From Clostridiales bacterium (GTDB taxonomy: Bacteria; Bacillota; Clostridia; Christensenellales; Aristaeellaceae), in contig JALFVL010000007.1 in assembly GCA_022787165.1 (NCBI GenBank), positions 1-64,000 of the forward strand: 64,000 nucleotides of DNA, written 5' to 3'. Positions 19,997-29,109 of the stretch are shown here, one piece after another (positions within the stretch are counted from its first letter, which is position 1; each line of letters begins with the position of its first letter). Position numbers and translations under genes: made by a program. Below the pieces are notes generated by a model that was given only the letters and a program-made list of their open reading frames with translations, ran no database searches and was not told the origin of the DNA.

Positions 19997-20196
19997 GGCG
20001 TTCTCCTTTACGAAGCGCAAAAAATGCGGTATAATGTGATTTGACTTGCCAACAGACGCAGGCGCTCAGGGAATCGGTATTTGGGAGGGTTTTCTCCCCC
20101 TTCCGGGGGAAGAAAGCCCTTTTGTCGGCGGTTCGGGCCCGTGCCCGCGGGCGTTTTGCCTATGATTGTAACGGATAGAGAGGGATTTGTAAAGCC

Positions 20197-21015
20197 ATGC
20201 GACTCACAGTTTGTCCGCTGTTTTCCGGCTCCTCGGGCAACAGCATCTACGTCTCCTGCGGCGGCGTGCGCCTGCTGGTGGACGCGGGCGTCAGCGCGGC
20301 GCGGGTGGAGGCAAACCTTGCCGAAATCGGGGTGAACATCGGTCAGATCGACGCGATTCTCGTCACCCATGAGCATATCGACCATGTGCGCGCTCTGGGC
20401 GTGCTCTGCCGCAAGCATGGCCTGCCGGTCTACGCCAACGAGGGCACCTGGAACGGCATCCTGCAAAAGGAGTCGGGCATTCCGCAGCGCTGCAGGCGGG
20501 TGTTTTATACCGGAGAGGACTTCTACATCGGCGCGATGAGCGTGCATCCCTTCCCGATTCCCCATGACGCGCTGGAGCCGGTCGGCTACACGCTCTCCTG
20601 CCAGGGGCTTTCCTGCGGCATCGCGACGGATATCGGCCACATCGAGGAGGGATGGGTGCGCGCGGTTTCCGGCTGCCAGGCGCTGGTGCTGGAGGCGAAC
20701 CACGACGTGGAGATGGTCGAGCGCGGGCCATATCCCCAGCGCCTCAAAAAGCGCATCCTGAGCCGGAATGGGCATCTCAATAATGCGGACTGCGCGAAGG
20801 CGCTTGTGAAGCTGGCCGGCGCCGGCACGCGCGCAGCGTTTTTGGCGCATCTTTCCGCTGACAATAATTTACCGGAATTGGCATATAATACGGTATGCGG
20901 GGCGCTGACGGAGGCGGGCTATGACGTGGGCGGCGCGATTTCTGTCAGCGTCGCGCGCCGCGACCGCGTGTCGGATATGGCGGTGCTTGAGGACGCGTGC
21001 AGAAGCGCGATCTGA
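20197..21015 (+). CDS. MBL-fold hydrolase, YycJ/WalJ-like
   Basis: MRLTVCPLFSGSSGNSIYVSCGGVRLLVDAGVS; VTHEHIDHVRALGVL. Confidence 0.88.
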   Translation: MRLTVCPLFSGSSGNSIYVSCGGVRLLVDAGVSAARVEANLAEIGVNIGQIDAILVTHEHIDHVRALGVLCRKHGLPVYANEGTWNGILQKESGIPQRCRRVFYTGEDFYIGAMSVHPFPIPHDALEPVGYTLSCQGLSCGIATDIGHIEEGWVRAVSGCQALVLEANHDVEMVERGPYPQRLKKRILSRNGHLNNADCAKALVKLAGAGTRAAFLAHLSADNNLPELAYNTVCGALTEAGYDVGGAISVSVARRDRVSDMAVLEDACRSAI

Positions 21016-21056
21016 CAGCATCCGCGGAGAGAGGGCAGAGACGGAGGAGGAGACGC

Positions 21057-21314
21057 ATGCGCACGGAGCTCATGCTGGAGCTGACGCAGGACACCTGTGA
21101 GGAGCTCGATTATCTGGCGGATTCCCTTGGCTACTCGCGCGAGATGGCGGTGGTCTACGCCGTGCGGCTGGTCAGCGCCTGCGTGCGCGAGGGCCTGCTG
21201 CGGGATGTGCCGGCGCGCGCGTGGCCCCGGGAGGCGCGCCTGACCGGGACGGGCGGCAAGGTGCTCGCCTTTCCGGCGAAAAACGACGCGAAAACCACTC
21301 AAAACGGAGATTAG
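21057..21314 (+). CDS. Hypothetical small protein
   Basis: ORF with RBS aggagg; MRTELMLELTQDTCEELDYLADSLGYSREMAVVYAV (ribbon-helix-helix-like feel). Confidence 0.5.
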   Translation: MRTELMLELTQDTCEELDYLADSLGYSREMAVVYAVRLVSACVREGLLRDVPARAWPREARLTGTGGKVLAFPAKNDAKTTQNGD

Positions 21315-21367
21315 CGCATAGACCGGCCCCTTTCTGCGCAGACTGCGTGCAGAAAGGAGTGGATTTC

Positions 21368-21601
21368 ATGGACAAGCTGTCCCTTTTGCTGGTGATCATC
21401 GGCGCGATCAACTGGGGGCTGGTCGGCCTGTTTCAGTTCGACCTGATCGCCTTCCTCTTTGGCGGGCAGGCCGCGATGGTCTCCCGCGTGCTTTACACGA
21501 TCGTGGGCGCTGCCGGCCTTTGGAGCATTTCGCTGCTCTTTACGGGCCATGAGCGCCGCGAGGAGACGACGCATGCCGCCGCGGACGGCGCGGGCGCCTG
21601 A
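21368..21601 (+). CDS. DUF378 family membrane protein
   Basis: LLLVIIGAINWGLVGLFQFDLIAFLFGG. Confidence 0.85.
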   Translation: MDKLSLLLVIIGAINWGLVGLFQFDLIAFLFGGQAAMVSRVLYTIVGAAGLWSISLLFTGHERREETTHAAADGAGA

Positions 21602-21851
21602 CGCGAGACAAAAAGCGCGGCTTTTCTGAGGCCGCAAGAGCAAAAAACCATCCGATAGAATGCCCCGCGCTGCTGCTTTTCATGCCGGCGCGGGGTAAAA
21701 TTTTACATAAATAACAACCGATTTCCTCTGTCATCCCGCAACACGATGGTGTATAATAAGAACATATGATGCGGGTAAAGGCGGTTTTCCCGGCAGCCTG
21801 ACGGGCCTGTTCCGCCGCCCGCGCAGGGCATGCTTGAAAGGAGGCGGCGCA

Positions 21852-22745
21852 GTGAGTGGGATCAGCGGGCAGCTTTCCGCGATTGTGTGGAATCTGTTCA
21901 ATCGGCCGCGGGTGATCGACTTTATCGACATCTTTCTGCTGACCGTCATCATCTACGAGCTGCTGGTGCATGTGCGCCAGACGCGCGTCTCCCAGACGAT
22001 CAAGGGCATCGTCATCCTGCTGCTGGCGACGTGGCTGAGCGACGTGGTGGGCATGCGCACGATTCACGCGCTGCTCTCCTGGGCCATCAACGCGGGGCCG
22101 GTGCTGCTGATCGTGCTCTTTCAGCCGGAGATCCGGCGCATTCTGGAGGAGCTGGGCAACAACTCCGTCTTCGACGCCGCGGGGCGATTGCAGAAGAGCA
22201 ACAATATCGAGCTGATCATCGACGAGATGATCCTCGCCTTTGAGCACATGGCGCGCCGGCGCGTGGGCGCGCTGGTCGTCGTGGAAAACAAGATCCGCCT
22301 GAACGACGTCATCGCCACGGGCACGCGCGTCGACGGCCTGATCTCCCAGCCGCTTTTGGAAAACATCTTTGAGCCCAACACGCCGCTGCACGACGGCGCT
22401 GTTGTCATCCGGGGAGACCGGGTGATCTCCGCCGCCTGCCTGCTGCGCCTGTCGGATACGACCGGCGTGGGCCGTGATCTGGGCACGCGCCATCGCGCGG
22501 GCCTGGGCGTGAGCGAGGTCTCCGACGCGACGGTCTTCATCGTCTCCGAGGAGACGGGCATCATTTCCATGGCCGAAGGCGGCCGCCTCGTCCGCCATCT
22601 GGACGAGACGTCGCTGCGGCAGATTCTTCACCGCATCTATGACGCAGAGGAGGAAAAGGAAAGCCGCCTGAACGTGCCGCTGCCCCATTTCCTGCAAAGG
22701 AGGCGAGTCGCGCATGATGAACAGCAGACCGACAAAAAGGCCTGA
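21852..22745 (+). CDS. cdaA: Diadenylate cyclase CdaA
   Basis: Three TMs, DisA_N domain: LHDGAVVIRGDRVISAACLL...LGTRHRAGLGVSEVSDA (DGA and RHR motifs). Confidence 0.95.
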   Translation: MSGISGQLSAIVWNLFNRPRVIDFIDIFLLTVIIYELLVHVRQTRVSQTIKGIVILLLATWLSDVVGMRTIHALLSWAINAGPVLLIVLFQPEIRRILEELGNNSVFDAAGRLQKSNNIELIIDEMILAFEHMARRRVGALVVVENKIRLNDVIATGTRVDGLISQPLLENIFEPNTPLHDGAVVIRGDRVISAACLLRLSDTTGVGRDLGTRHRAGLGVSEVSDATVFIVSEETGIISMAEGGRLVRHLDETSLRQILHRIYDAEEEKESRLNVPLPHFLQRRRVAHDEQQTDKKA

Positions 22746-24042
22746 GGGCCAGCGTGGGCCGTTCAAGGGTCTGCGCAAGGGCATCGCGCGCATTGTCGCG
22801 AGCCGGGCGTTTCTGCGCGTCGTTTCGCTGCTGGCCGCTGTGGTGATCTGGTGCATCCTCGTCACGTCGGATGGTTCGCTGACCATGCAGCGGGTCTTTC
22901 CCAATGTCGCCGTGAGCGTGACGGGCGAGGCCACGCTCAAGAGCCGCGGCTATATTGTGATGGACGATCTGAGCGAGCTGCTGCCCGCCGTGAAGATGAC
23001 CGTCGAGGTCACACAGGCAAATTACAACCGGGTGAGCGGCACGGCCTATAACCCCCATCTTGACCTCACGCAGGTGACGGGAGAGGGAGAAAATACGCTT
23101 GACGTGCTCTTTTCCTCCCAGCTGTATGGCCCCGTGACGGCCTGTGAGCCTGCGAGCGTGACGGTCAGCGTCGAGCGCTACATGACGCGGCGCATTCCCG
23201 TGATCCTCGAGCAGACCGGCAGCATGCCCCAGGGCGTCTATCTGGACAGCGTCAAGACCGACCCGACGATGCTCTCCGTCTCCGGCCCACAGTCCCTGGT
23301 CTCCTCGGTGGCCCGGGCTGTCGCCAAGCTCGACCTGAGCACGCTCACCCTCGCGCGCGCCAGCGACCGCGCGGCGCTGGATATCGAGCTGCAGGACGCG
23401 TCCGGCAAGGCGATCGTCTCTGACAAGCTGGAGATCACCAACCAGACCGTGATCACGAATACCATCATCGCGGAGACGGAGGTTCTGCCGATGCGCAGCA
23501 TCCCGCTGGACATCGAGGGCTTTGTGACCGGCAAGCCGGCGGAGGGCTATGAGCTCATCGGCATCGTGACCCGGGAGGACGCGGTGGATGTCGCTGCGAG
23601 CGGCGATATCCTCGAGGCGCTGACCGTGCTGACGACCGATCAGCCGCTGAATATCGACGGCGCGACGGAGAGCGTCAGCGGCTATGTCAAGCTCAAGCGG
23701 CCGACGGGCATTGAGAACACCGTGCCCACCGATGTGGGCGTGACCGCGCAGATCGCTGAGAGGATGATCGAGAGGACATTCCGCAAGGTTGCCATTGAGA
23801 TGGAGGGCAGGAATCCGGAGACCACCGTCGTGCTCTCCGAGGTGAGCGCGACCGTCCAGCTCACGGGCGGCTACAATTTCCTGCATGCGCTGACCAACGA
23901 TGACATCCGGCTGTATGTGGATCTGAGCGGCCTGGAGCCGGGCAGCCATACGCTGCCGGTTCAGATTCACATCGACGATGCGCAGGATTTTACCTGCGCG
24001 CTGAGTTCGCCGGAAATCACCGTGACGATCAAAGGCAAGTGA
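22714..24042 (+). CDS. cdaR: CdaR/YbbR-domain protein
   Basis: Single N-terminal TM followed by YbbR repeats; directly downstream of cdaA. Confidence 0.9.
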   Translation: MMNSRPTKRPEGQRGPFKGLRKGIARIVASRAFLRVVSLLAAVVIWCILVTSDGSLTMQRVFPNVAVSVTGEATLKSRGYIVMDDLSELLPAVKMTVEVTQANYNRVSGTAYNPHLDLTQVTGEGENTLDVLFSSQLYGPVTACEPASVTVSVERYMTRRIPVILEQTGSMPQGVYLDSVKTDPTMLSVSGPQSLVSSVARAVAKLDLSTLTLARASDRAALDIELQDASGKAIVSDKLEITNQTVITNTIIAETEVLPMRSIPLDIEGFVTGKPAEGYELIGIVTREDAVDVAASGDILEALTVLTTDQPLNIDGATESVSGYVKLKRPTGIENTVPTDVGVTAQIAERMIERTFRKVAIEMEGRNPETTVVLSEVSATVQLTGGYNFLHALTNDDIRLYVDLSGLEPGSHTLPVQIHIDDAQDFTCALSSPEITVTIKGK

Positions 24043-24140
24043 TCCCCTTTTCCGGCCGCAGCCAGCGACCGGATTTTTGTACTTTTTTAGCCCGGCACGG
24101 GAAGGCGCCCGACAGGCCGGTGACCGACGGGAGGTATGGC

Positions 24141-25389
24141 CATGGGAGGCATCGCAGATTCGCTCTTTACGCTGTTGATGGGCTGGGTGCGCGCGCTGGT
24201 GAGCGGCATCTGGGCGCTGTTCAGCGCGGATCATACGACAATCCTCGAGTTTTTGGGCAAGCACTGGTTGAGCATTGCCGGGGTGCTGATTGCGGCGGGC
24301 CTTGTGATCGACTGGCTGGTTTGGCTGGTGCGCTGGCAGCCGTATCATCTCTGGGCGAGGCGCGTGCGCAGGCTGCTGCATCTGCCGGAGCCGGAAGAGG
24401 AAGAGGAGATTTCCGTCCGTCCCGCGAGAAAGCCTGCCGCGGCGACGACGCCGCAGAAGCCGGCCGGGAAGCCGGATGCGCAGGAGATGGATTGGCTGCC
24501 GCTGGAGCAGCCCGCTCTTGCACAGGAGGACGAGCAGCGCGCGATGCAGCAGGCGCAGAGCGTACCCGACGAGGCGCTGGGCGCGTATCCGGGCATGCGC
24601 TATGGCGCGATGGGCGCGGCCGTGCCGGATATGAATGACACGCAGCGCTACGCCGCCGTACACAGCGAGGGGCCTGGCGCCGCCGAGGTTGCGCGCAGGC
24701 GTGCCGAGATTGACGCCTGGCAGCAGCAGATGCAGGAGGAGGCGCGCCAGCAGGCTCAGGCCCAGGCGCGCCAGGCCTACGAGGCGGAGCAGGCGCGGCT
24801 CGCGCAGGAGGCCTATGAGGCAGAGCAGGCGCGGCTCGCGCAGGAGGCCTACGAGGCAGAGCAGGCACGGCTTGCGCAGGAGGCCCATGAGGCGGAGCAG
24901 GCGCGGCTTGCGCAGGAGGAATACGAGCGTCAGCTCGCGCAGTACGAGCGTCAGCAGGCGCAGTATGAGCGGGACATGGTAGAATACGAGCGGCAAAAGG
25001 CTGCCTATGACGCAGAAATCGCGCGCCAGCAGGCGCAGGCCGCGTTTGAGGCTGGACAGCGGGAGGAGGAGCTCTCGCCCGCCCGGCGGCGTCGTGCCGT
25101 CCGAAGCGGCGCAACCTACAGCGACTATGTCGCCGGGGACGCCGTGGGCGAGCTGCCCGATCCGCCCGCGTGGCCGCAGGCGGAGCCTCCTGCGCCGCAG
25201 GAGCCTGTCGCGCCCATCCGAGAGAAGAAGGCGGCGAAGGACGGCGGCCTGATGGCGAAAATGGCCCGGATGATCGAGCCGGAGGAGGAGGAGATCACCG
25301 GACTGAGGGCGTTGCCGCCGCGCGTTGACATGCACGACGCCTATAAGCCCGCCAAGAAGCCTCAGAAGCCGGGGAGAAGAGCCAGATGA
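24141..25389 (+). CDS. Membrane-anchored protein with EAEQARLAQEAY repeat coil
   Basis: Two N-terminal hydrophobic segments, acidic linker, four 12-aa repeats, basic tail. Confidence 0.7.
24781..24924 (+). repeat. 36-bp tandem repeat, four copies, in frame
   Basis: gaggcggagcaggcgcggctcgcgcaggaggcctat x4 with few substitutions. Confidence 0.9.
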
Positions 25390-26729
25390 TCGAAACGCTA
25401 CGCGCGTGGCTACCCGACGCGGCGGCCCTTCTATCGATTGCGCTAATGGCCGTATGTGCTCTGCGGCTGCTCGTGCGATTGACCCGCGTGCTGCGCGGGC
25501 AGGAGGATGCCTTCATGCCGGCGAAAGCAACAGACGGACGTGCGACGACTGCGGGTCGTGCGACGACTGCGGGTCGAGCGACGACTGCGGGTCGTGCGAC
25601 GACTGCGGGTCGTGCGCCGGCGCGCGTGCTGCTGGCTGCGGCCGGGGCCGCGCTGCTCAGCCGGGCGCTGGTCTATCTGATCGCCTACGCGATGCGCCGG
25701 GGGATGGGAGGAACGGGCGGTTTTTTCCAGACGCTGCCCACGCTGTGGGTGCATTGGGATACCCGGCACTACACAGGCATCGCGCTGGAGGGCTACACGG
25801 CGGTTGGCGATGAGCGGCTCAGGCTCGTCTTCTTCCCGCTCTATCCGCTGCTGATGCGCGCACTCTCGCCGCTGACAGGCGGAAATGTCTTTGCCTCCGG
25901 GGTGCTCATCTCGCTGGCCTGCTCGGCGGCGGCCTCCGCGATGCTCTGCAGCCTGGCGTATGAGACGTATGGCGCGCGGACGGCGAGGCTCTCCGTCGCG
26001 TATCTGCTGCTCAGCCCGATGAGCGTGTTCCTGAATTGCTGCTATACGGAGGCACTCTTTCTCTGCCTGACGCTCGGCACGATGCTGCTGCTGCGCCGGG
26101 GGAGGCCCTGGCTGGCAGCGCTTTGCGGCATGGGCGCGGCGCTGACGCGGATGCCCGGCGTGATCATCGCGGGGCTGTTTCTCATCGGGCTGCTCGCGGA
26201 GATCCCGAAGGGGCGATTTGGCGCGCGCGCCGTGCTGCGCTGCGCGGGGCAGATGCTGGTCGTATTCTCCGGGCTTTTTGTCTACTGGGCGATCAACTGG
26301 ATCGTCACCGGCGATCCGATGATGTACATGACCTATCAGCGGGAGAACTGGTTCCAGGAGCCCGGCACCTTCTGGGGCTCCGTCTCCAACACCGTGTATT
26401 ACCTGCTGGGCAGCCTGGAGGAGGGAGACTGGTTCTTCTCCTGGGGCGCGCAGCTGGCGGCGATGGCCTTCGTCTTCTTGCTGCTGGCGCTGCGCCCGGA
26501 CGCGCTGCCGTTTGACTGGGCGGCATACAGCTTTGTCTATGTCGCCGTCGTGCTTGCGCCGACCTGGCTGCTCTCAGGCCCGCGCTATCTGTTTGCGCTC
26601 GCGCCGCTGCCCATGCTCAAGGCGAGGATGTTCAGCGGGAGGGGAGCCCATGCGGCGGCCCTGGCGCTGAGCGCGGCGCTGCTCGTGCTCTTCACCTTCG
26701 GCTATACCATCGCCGTCGAGGTGCTCTGA
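25386..26729 (+). CDS. PIG-V-like mannosyltransferase/polytopic membrane glycosyltransferase
   Basis: WVHWDTRHYTGIALEGY, LVFFPLYPLLMRALS, CCYTEALFL motifs. Confidence 0.75.
   Translation: MIETLRAWLPDAAALLSIALMAVCALRLLVRLTRVLRGQEDAFMPAKATDGRATTAGRATTAGRATTAGRATTAGRAPARVLLAAAGAALLSRALVYLIAYAMRRGMGGTGGFFQTLPTLWVHWDTRHYTGIALEGYTAVGDERLRLVFFPLYPLLMRALSPLTGGNVFASGVLISLACSAAASAMLCSLAYETYGARTARLSVAYLLLSPMSVFLNCCYTEALFLCLTLGTMLLLRRGRPWLAALCGMGAALTRMPGVIIAGLFLIGLLAEIPKGRFGARAVLRCAGQMLVVFSGLFVYWAINWIVTGDPMMYMTYQRENWFQEPGTFWGSVSNTVYYLLGSLEEGDWFFSWGAQLAAMAFVFLLLALRPDALPFDWAAYSFVYVAVVLAPTWLLSGPRYLFALAPLPMLKARMFSGRGAHAAALALSAALLVLFTFGYTIAVEVL
25536..25619 (+). repeat. 18-bp minisatellite encoding (GRATTA)n
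   Basis: ggtcgtgcgacgactgcg, four units plus a partial fifth, in frame. Confidence 0.95.
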
Positions 26730-26769
26730 GCCGGGCACAGGAGATTTGCATTCAATAAGGAAGGAAATC

Positions 26770-27534
26770 ATGAAACCAAACGACAGACGCGGGAAGCGGG
26801 CGCGCAGGGTGCTGCTGGCTTTCGCGGTGCTGGCGGTGCTCGCGGCTGCGCTGCTTGCGCTCTGGCGCGGAGGCTGGTTTGCAAGGCTCGGCTCCGTGGA
26901 GGAGTTGCGCGCGCTCATTGACCGCACGGGCGCCTGGGCGTGCGTCGTGTATTTTCTGCTTCAGATGATGACTGTTATCGTCGCGCCGATTCCCAGCAAC
27001 GTGACGATGATGGCAGGCGCGCTGGCGCTCGGCTTTTGGGAAGCGGTCTTTCTGGGCGTGCTGGCGGTGCTCGCGGGCTCGCTGATCATGTTCGGCGCGG
27101 CCAGAAGGCTTGGGCGGGACGCCGTGCAGCGCTTTGTCGACCGGAGCGTCATGGAAAAATACCTGCCCGTCATCGAGGAAAAGCAGGACATGTTCCTCTT
27201 TTTGACGCTGCTTTTCCCGTTTTTTCCCGACGACATGCTCTGCATTCTCGCCGGGCTGACGACGATCCCGCTGCGGCGCTTCGCCGCGATCATGGCGCTG
27301 GCCAGGCCGTGGGGCCTTGTCTTTGCTGCGCTCGTGGGCAGCGGCGCGATTGCGATGCCCGCCTGGGCCTGGGCCGCTCTGGCCGTGCCGATGGCCGCTG
27401 TTTTCTATCTGATGATGAAGCACAGCGCGGCGATTGAGGACAGGCTCTTTCGCACCTGCCGGCGCATCAGCGGGCGCAGGAGGAAGAAGCGGTCCGCTTC
27501 CTCCGGGACGCCCTCTGCGGAGGGCAAGGCCTGA
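26770..27534 (+). CDS. TVP38/TMEM64 (VTT-domain) family membrane protein
   Basis: PIPSNVTMMAGALALGFWEAVFLGVLAVLAGSLIMFGAARRLG. Confidence 0.85.
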   Translation: MKPNDRRGKRARRVLLAFAVLAVLAAALLALWRGGWFARLGSVEELRALIDRTGAWACVVYFLLQMMTVIVAPIPSNVTMMAGALALGFWEAVFLGVLAVLAGSLIMFGAARRLGRDAVQRFVDRSVMEKYLPVIEEKQDMFLFLTLLFPFFPDDMLCILAGLTTIPLRRFAAIMALARPWGLVFAALVGSGAIAMPAWAWAALAVPMAAVFYLMMKHSAAIEDRLFRTCRRISGRRRKKRSASSGTPSAEGKA

Positions 27535-27590
27535 GCCGCAAAAAACGACAACCCATGCTTACCCGTGACAACCCATAAGGAGGAAACGAC

Positions 27591-28601
27591 ATGCTGACCG
27601 TCACCTATGAGCAGGCCGTCGAAGCCATGGAGCGCGGGCTCCTTCGCTATATGCCCCAGGACAAGGCCCATCGCTTTGCCGAGATCTTTGCGGGAAATTC
27701 CTGCGACGGCGTCCACAGCCACGGCATGAACCGCTATCCGCGCTATCTGAGCGATATGGACAGCGGCCTTTGCGACCGCAGCGTCACCGAGGCGGAGCGC
27801 GTGTCCGGCATCGGCGGTCTGGAGGTCTGGGACGCGCATTTCGGCGTCGGCCCGCTGATCGCCGAGCAGGTCACGCGCCGGGCCATCGAGCTGGCGAAGA
27901 CGCATGGCGTTGCCTGCATCGCGCTGCGCAACAACAGTCACTGGCTGCGCGCCGGCCGCTACGGCCTGATGATGGCCGACGCGGGCATGGCCGGATTGTG
28001 CTTCACGAACACCTGCATGAACCTGACGGCCTACGGCGCCAAGCAGCCCTCCGTGGGCAACAACCCCGTGACCATTGCGCTGCCGCGCAAGAAGGGGAGC
28101 CTTGTCATGGACATGGCCGTCAGCCAGTATGCCTATGGCAAGCTCGAGATCATGGCGCAGAAGGGCGAGATGCTCGACAGCCCCATTGGCTACGACACTC
28201 GGGGCGAGCTGACCTGCGACCCGGGCGAGATCTGCAAAAGCGGCCTGATGCTGCCGATGGCCCAGTGGAAGGGCAGCGCGCTCTCGATCATGCTCGACAT
28301 GCTCGCCTCGACGCTCTCCCTGGGGCGCACGGCGCTTGAGATCGGCAAGCCGGAGGACGGCGAGCGCGGCATGAGCCAGGTGTTCATCTGCATCAACTAC
28401 GCGGCGCTGGTTGACGCGGACAGGGCCGACGCGCAGATCGAGGAGACGATCGCGTTCCTCGCCAGCCTCAAGCCCGTGCAGGGCGGAAAGGGCGTGCATG
28501 CGCCGGGCGAAAATCTGCCCGCCGTGCGCGCGCGGAGCCTGCGCGAGGGCATCCCCGTCACGGAGGAGACCTGGGAGAAGATTCTGGCGGCGGGCAGGTA
28601 A
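27591..28601 (+). CDS. Malate/L-lactate dehydrogenase-family oxidoreductase (DlgD/YiaK-like)
   Basis: SCDGVHSHGMNRYPRYL; RNNSHWLRAGRYGLMMAD; VGNNPVTIALPR. Confidence 0.88.
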   Translation: MLTVTYEQAVEAMERGLLRYMPQDKAHRFAEIFAGNSCDGVHSHGMNRYPRYLSDMDSGLCDRSVTEAERVSGIGGLEVWDAHFGVGPLIAEQVTRRAIELAKTHGVACIALRNNSHWLRAGRYGLMMADAGMAGLCFTNTCMNLTAYGAKQPSVGNNPVTIALPRKKGSLVMDMAVSQYAYGKLEIMAQKGEMLDSPIGYDTRGELTCDPGEICKSGLMLPMAQWKGSALSIMLDMLASTLSLGRTALEIGKPEDGERGMSQVFICINYAALVDADRADAQIEETIAFLASLKPVQGGKGVHAPGENLPAVRARSLREGIPVTEETWEKILAAGR

Positions 28602-28664
28602 CGCCCGACGTCCGTCTCGGGCATCCGCCAGTTTATACCAATTGTTAAAAAAAGGATTTCAGAC

Positions 28665-28693
28665 TTGACAGCCTGTGTAAAAGCATGTATGAT
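28665..28693 (+). promoter_or_regulatory. Promoter of XRE/opp locus
   Basis: TTGACA - 17 nt - TATGAT. Confidence 0.85.
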
Positions 28694-28698
28694 GTAAT

Positions 28699-28746
28699 GG
28701 TTAATCCGCTTAACCGAATGCGGCATGTCGGTTAATTCACTTAACC
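28699..28746 (+). promoter_or_regulatory. Twin operators GGTTAA-N5-TTAACC
   Basis: 28699-28715 and 28730-28746, perfect arms, centres 31 bp apart. Confidence 0.85.
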
Positions 28747-28771
28747 ACTGGGGGGGCGAAATGGAGGGGCC

Positions 28772-28999
28772 ATGAGACACACGAGCGAGATCACGCCGTT
28801 CGGGCGCAGGGTGAAAATCCGCCTGCTCGAAATGAACATGGATGCGCGAGAACTCGCCCGCCGCGTTGGCACGAGCCCTGTTCAGATCAGCCGCATTCTC
28901 CATGGCAAGCGCCCCGGGCGCGAGCAGATTCCCCGCATCGCGCAGGTGCTGGGCATCGAGGTGGATGACACGGAAAAGGATGAGGAGAAGAACGCCTGA
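28772..28999 (+). CDS. Small XRE-type HTH protein (75 aa)
   Basis: MNMDARELARRVGTSPVQISRILHGKRPGREQIPRIAQVLGIEV. Confidence 0.85.
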   Translation: MRHTSEITPFGRRVKIRLLEMNMDARELARRVGTSPVQISRILHGKRPGREQIPRIAQVLGIEVDDTEKDEEKNA

Positions 29000-29109
29000 A
29001 GCATTCCGGGAGACCGGGACTGCCGGGGGCATTCTTTGTCAAGGGGTATATTTTGATGCGGGGTCCGTCCCGCGGATAGATATAAATTATTATAAGGAGG
29101 GTTTTTTCC

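Noticed and set aside
24781-24924. Possible CRISPR array
   Set aside because: 36-bp units are contiguous and coding, with no spacers or cas genes; the same applies to the 18-bp repeat at 25536.
22561-25335. 924-aa minus-strand ORF over cdaR and the coil protein
   Set aside because: Shadow ORF; apparent internal repeats are just the antisense of the 36-bp tandem repeats.
25325-25813. ORF with CDDCGSCDDCGS cysteine repeats
   Set aside because: Out-of-frame reading of the 18-bp minisatellite; the membrane-protein frame is the supported one.
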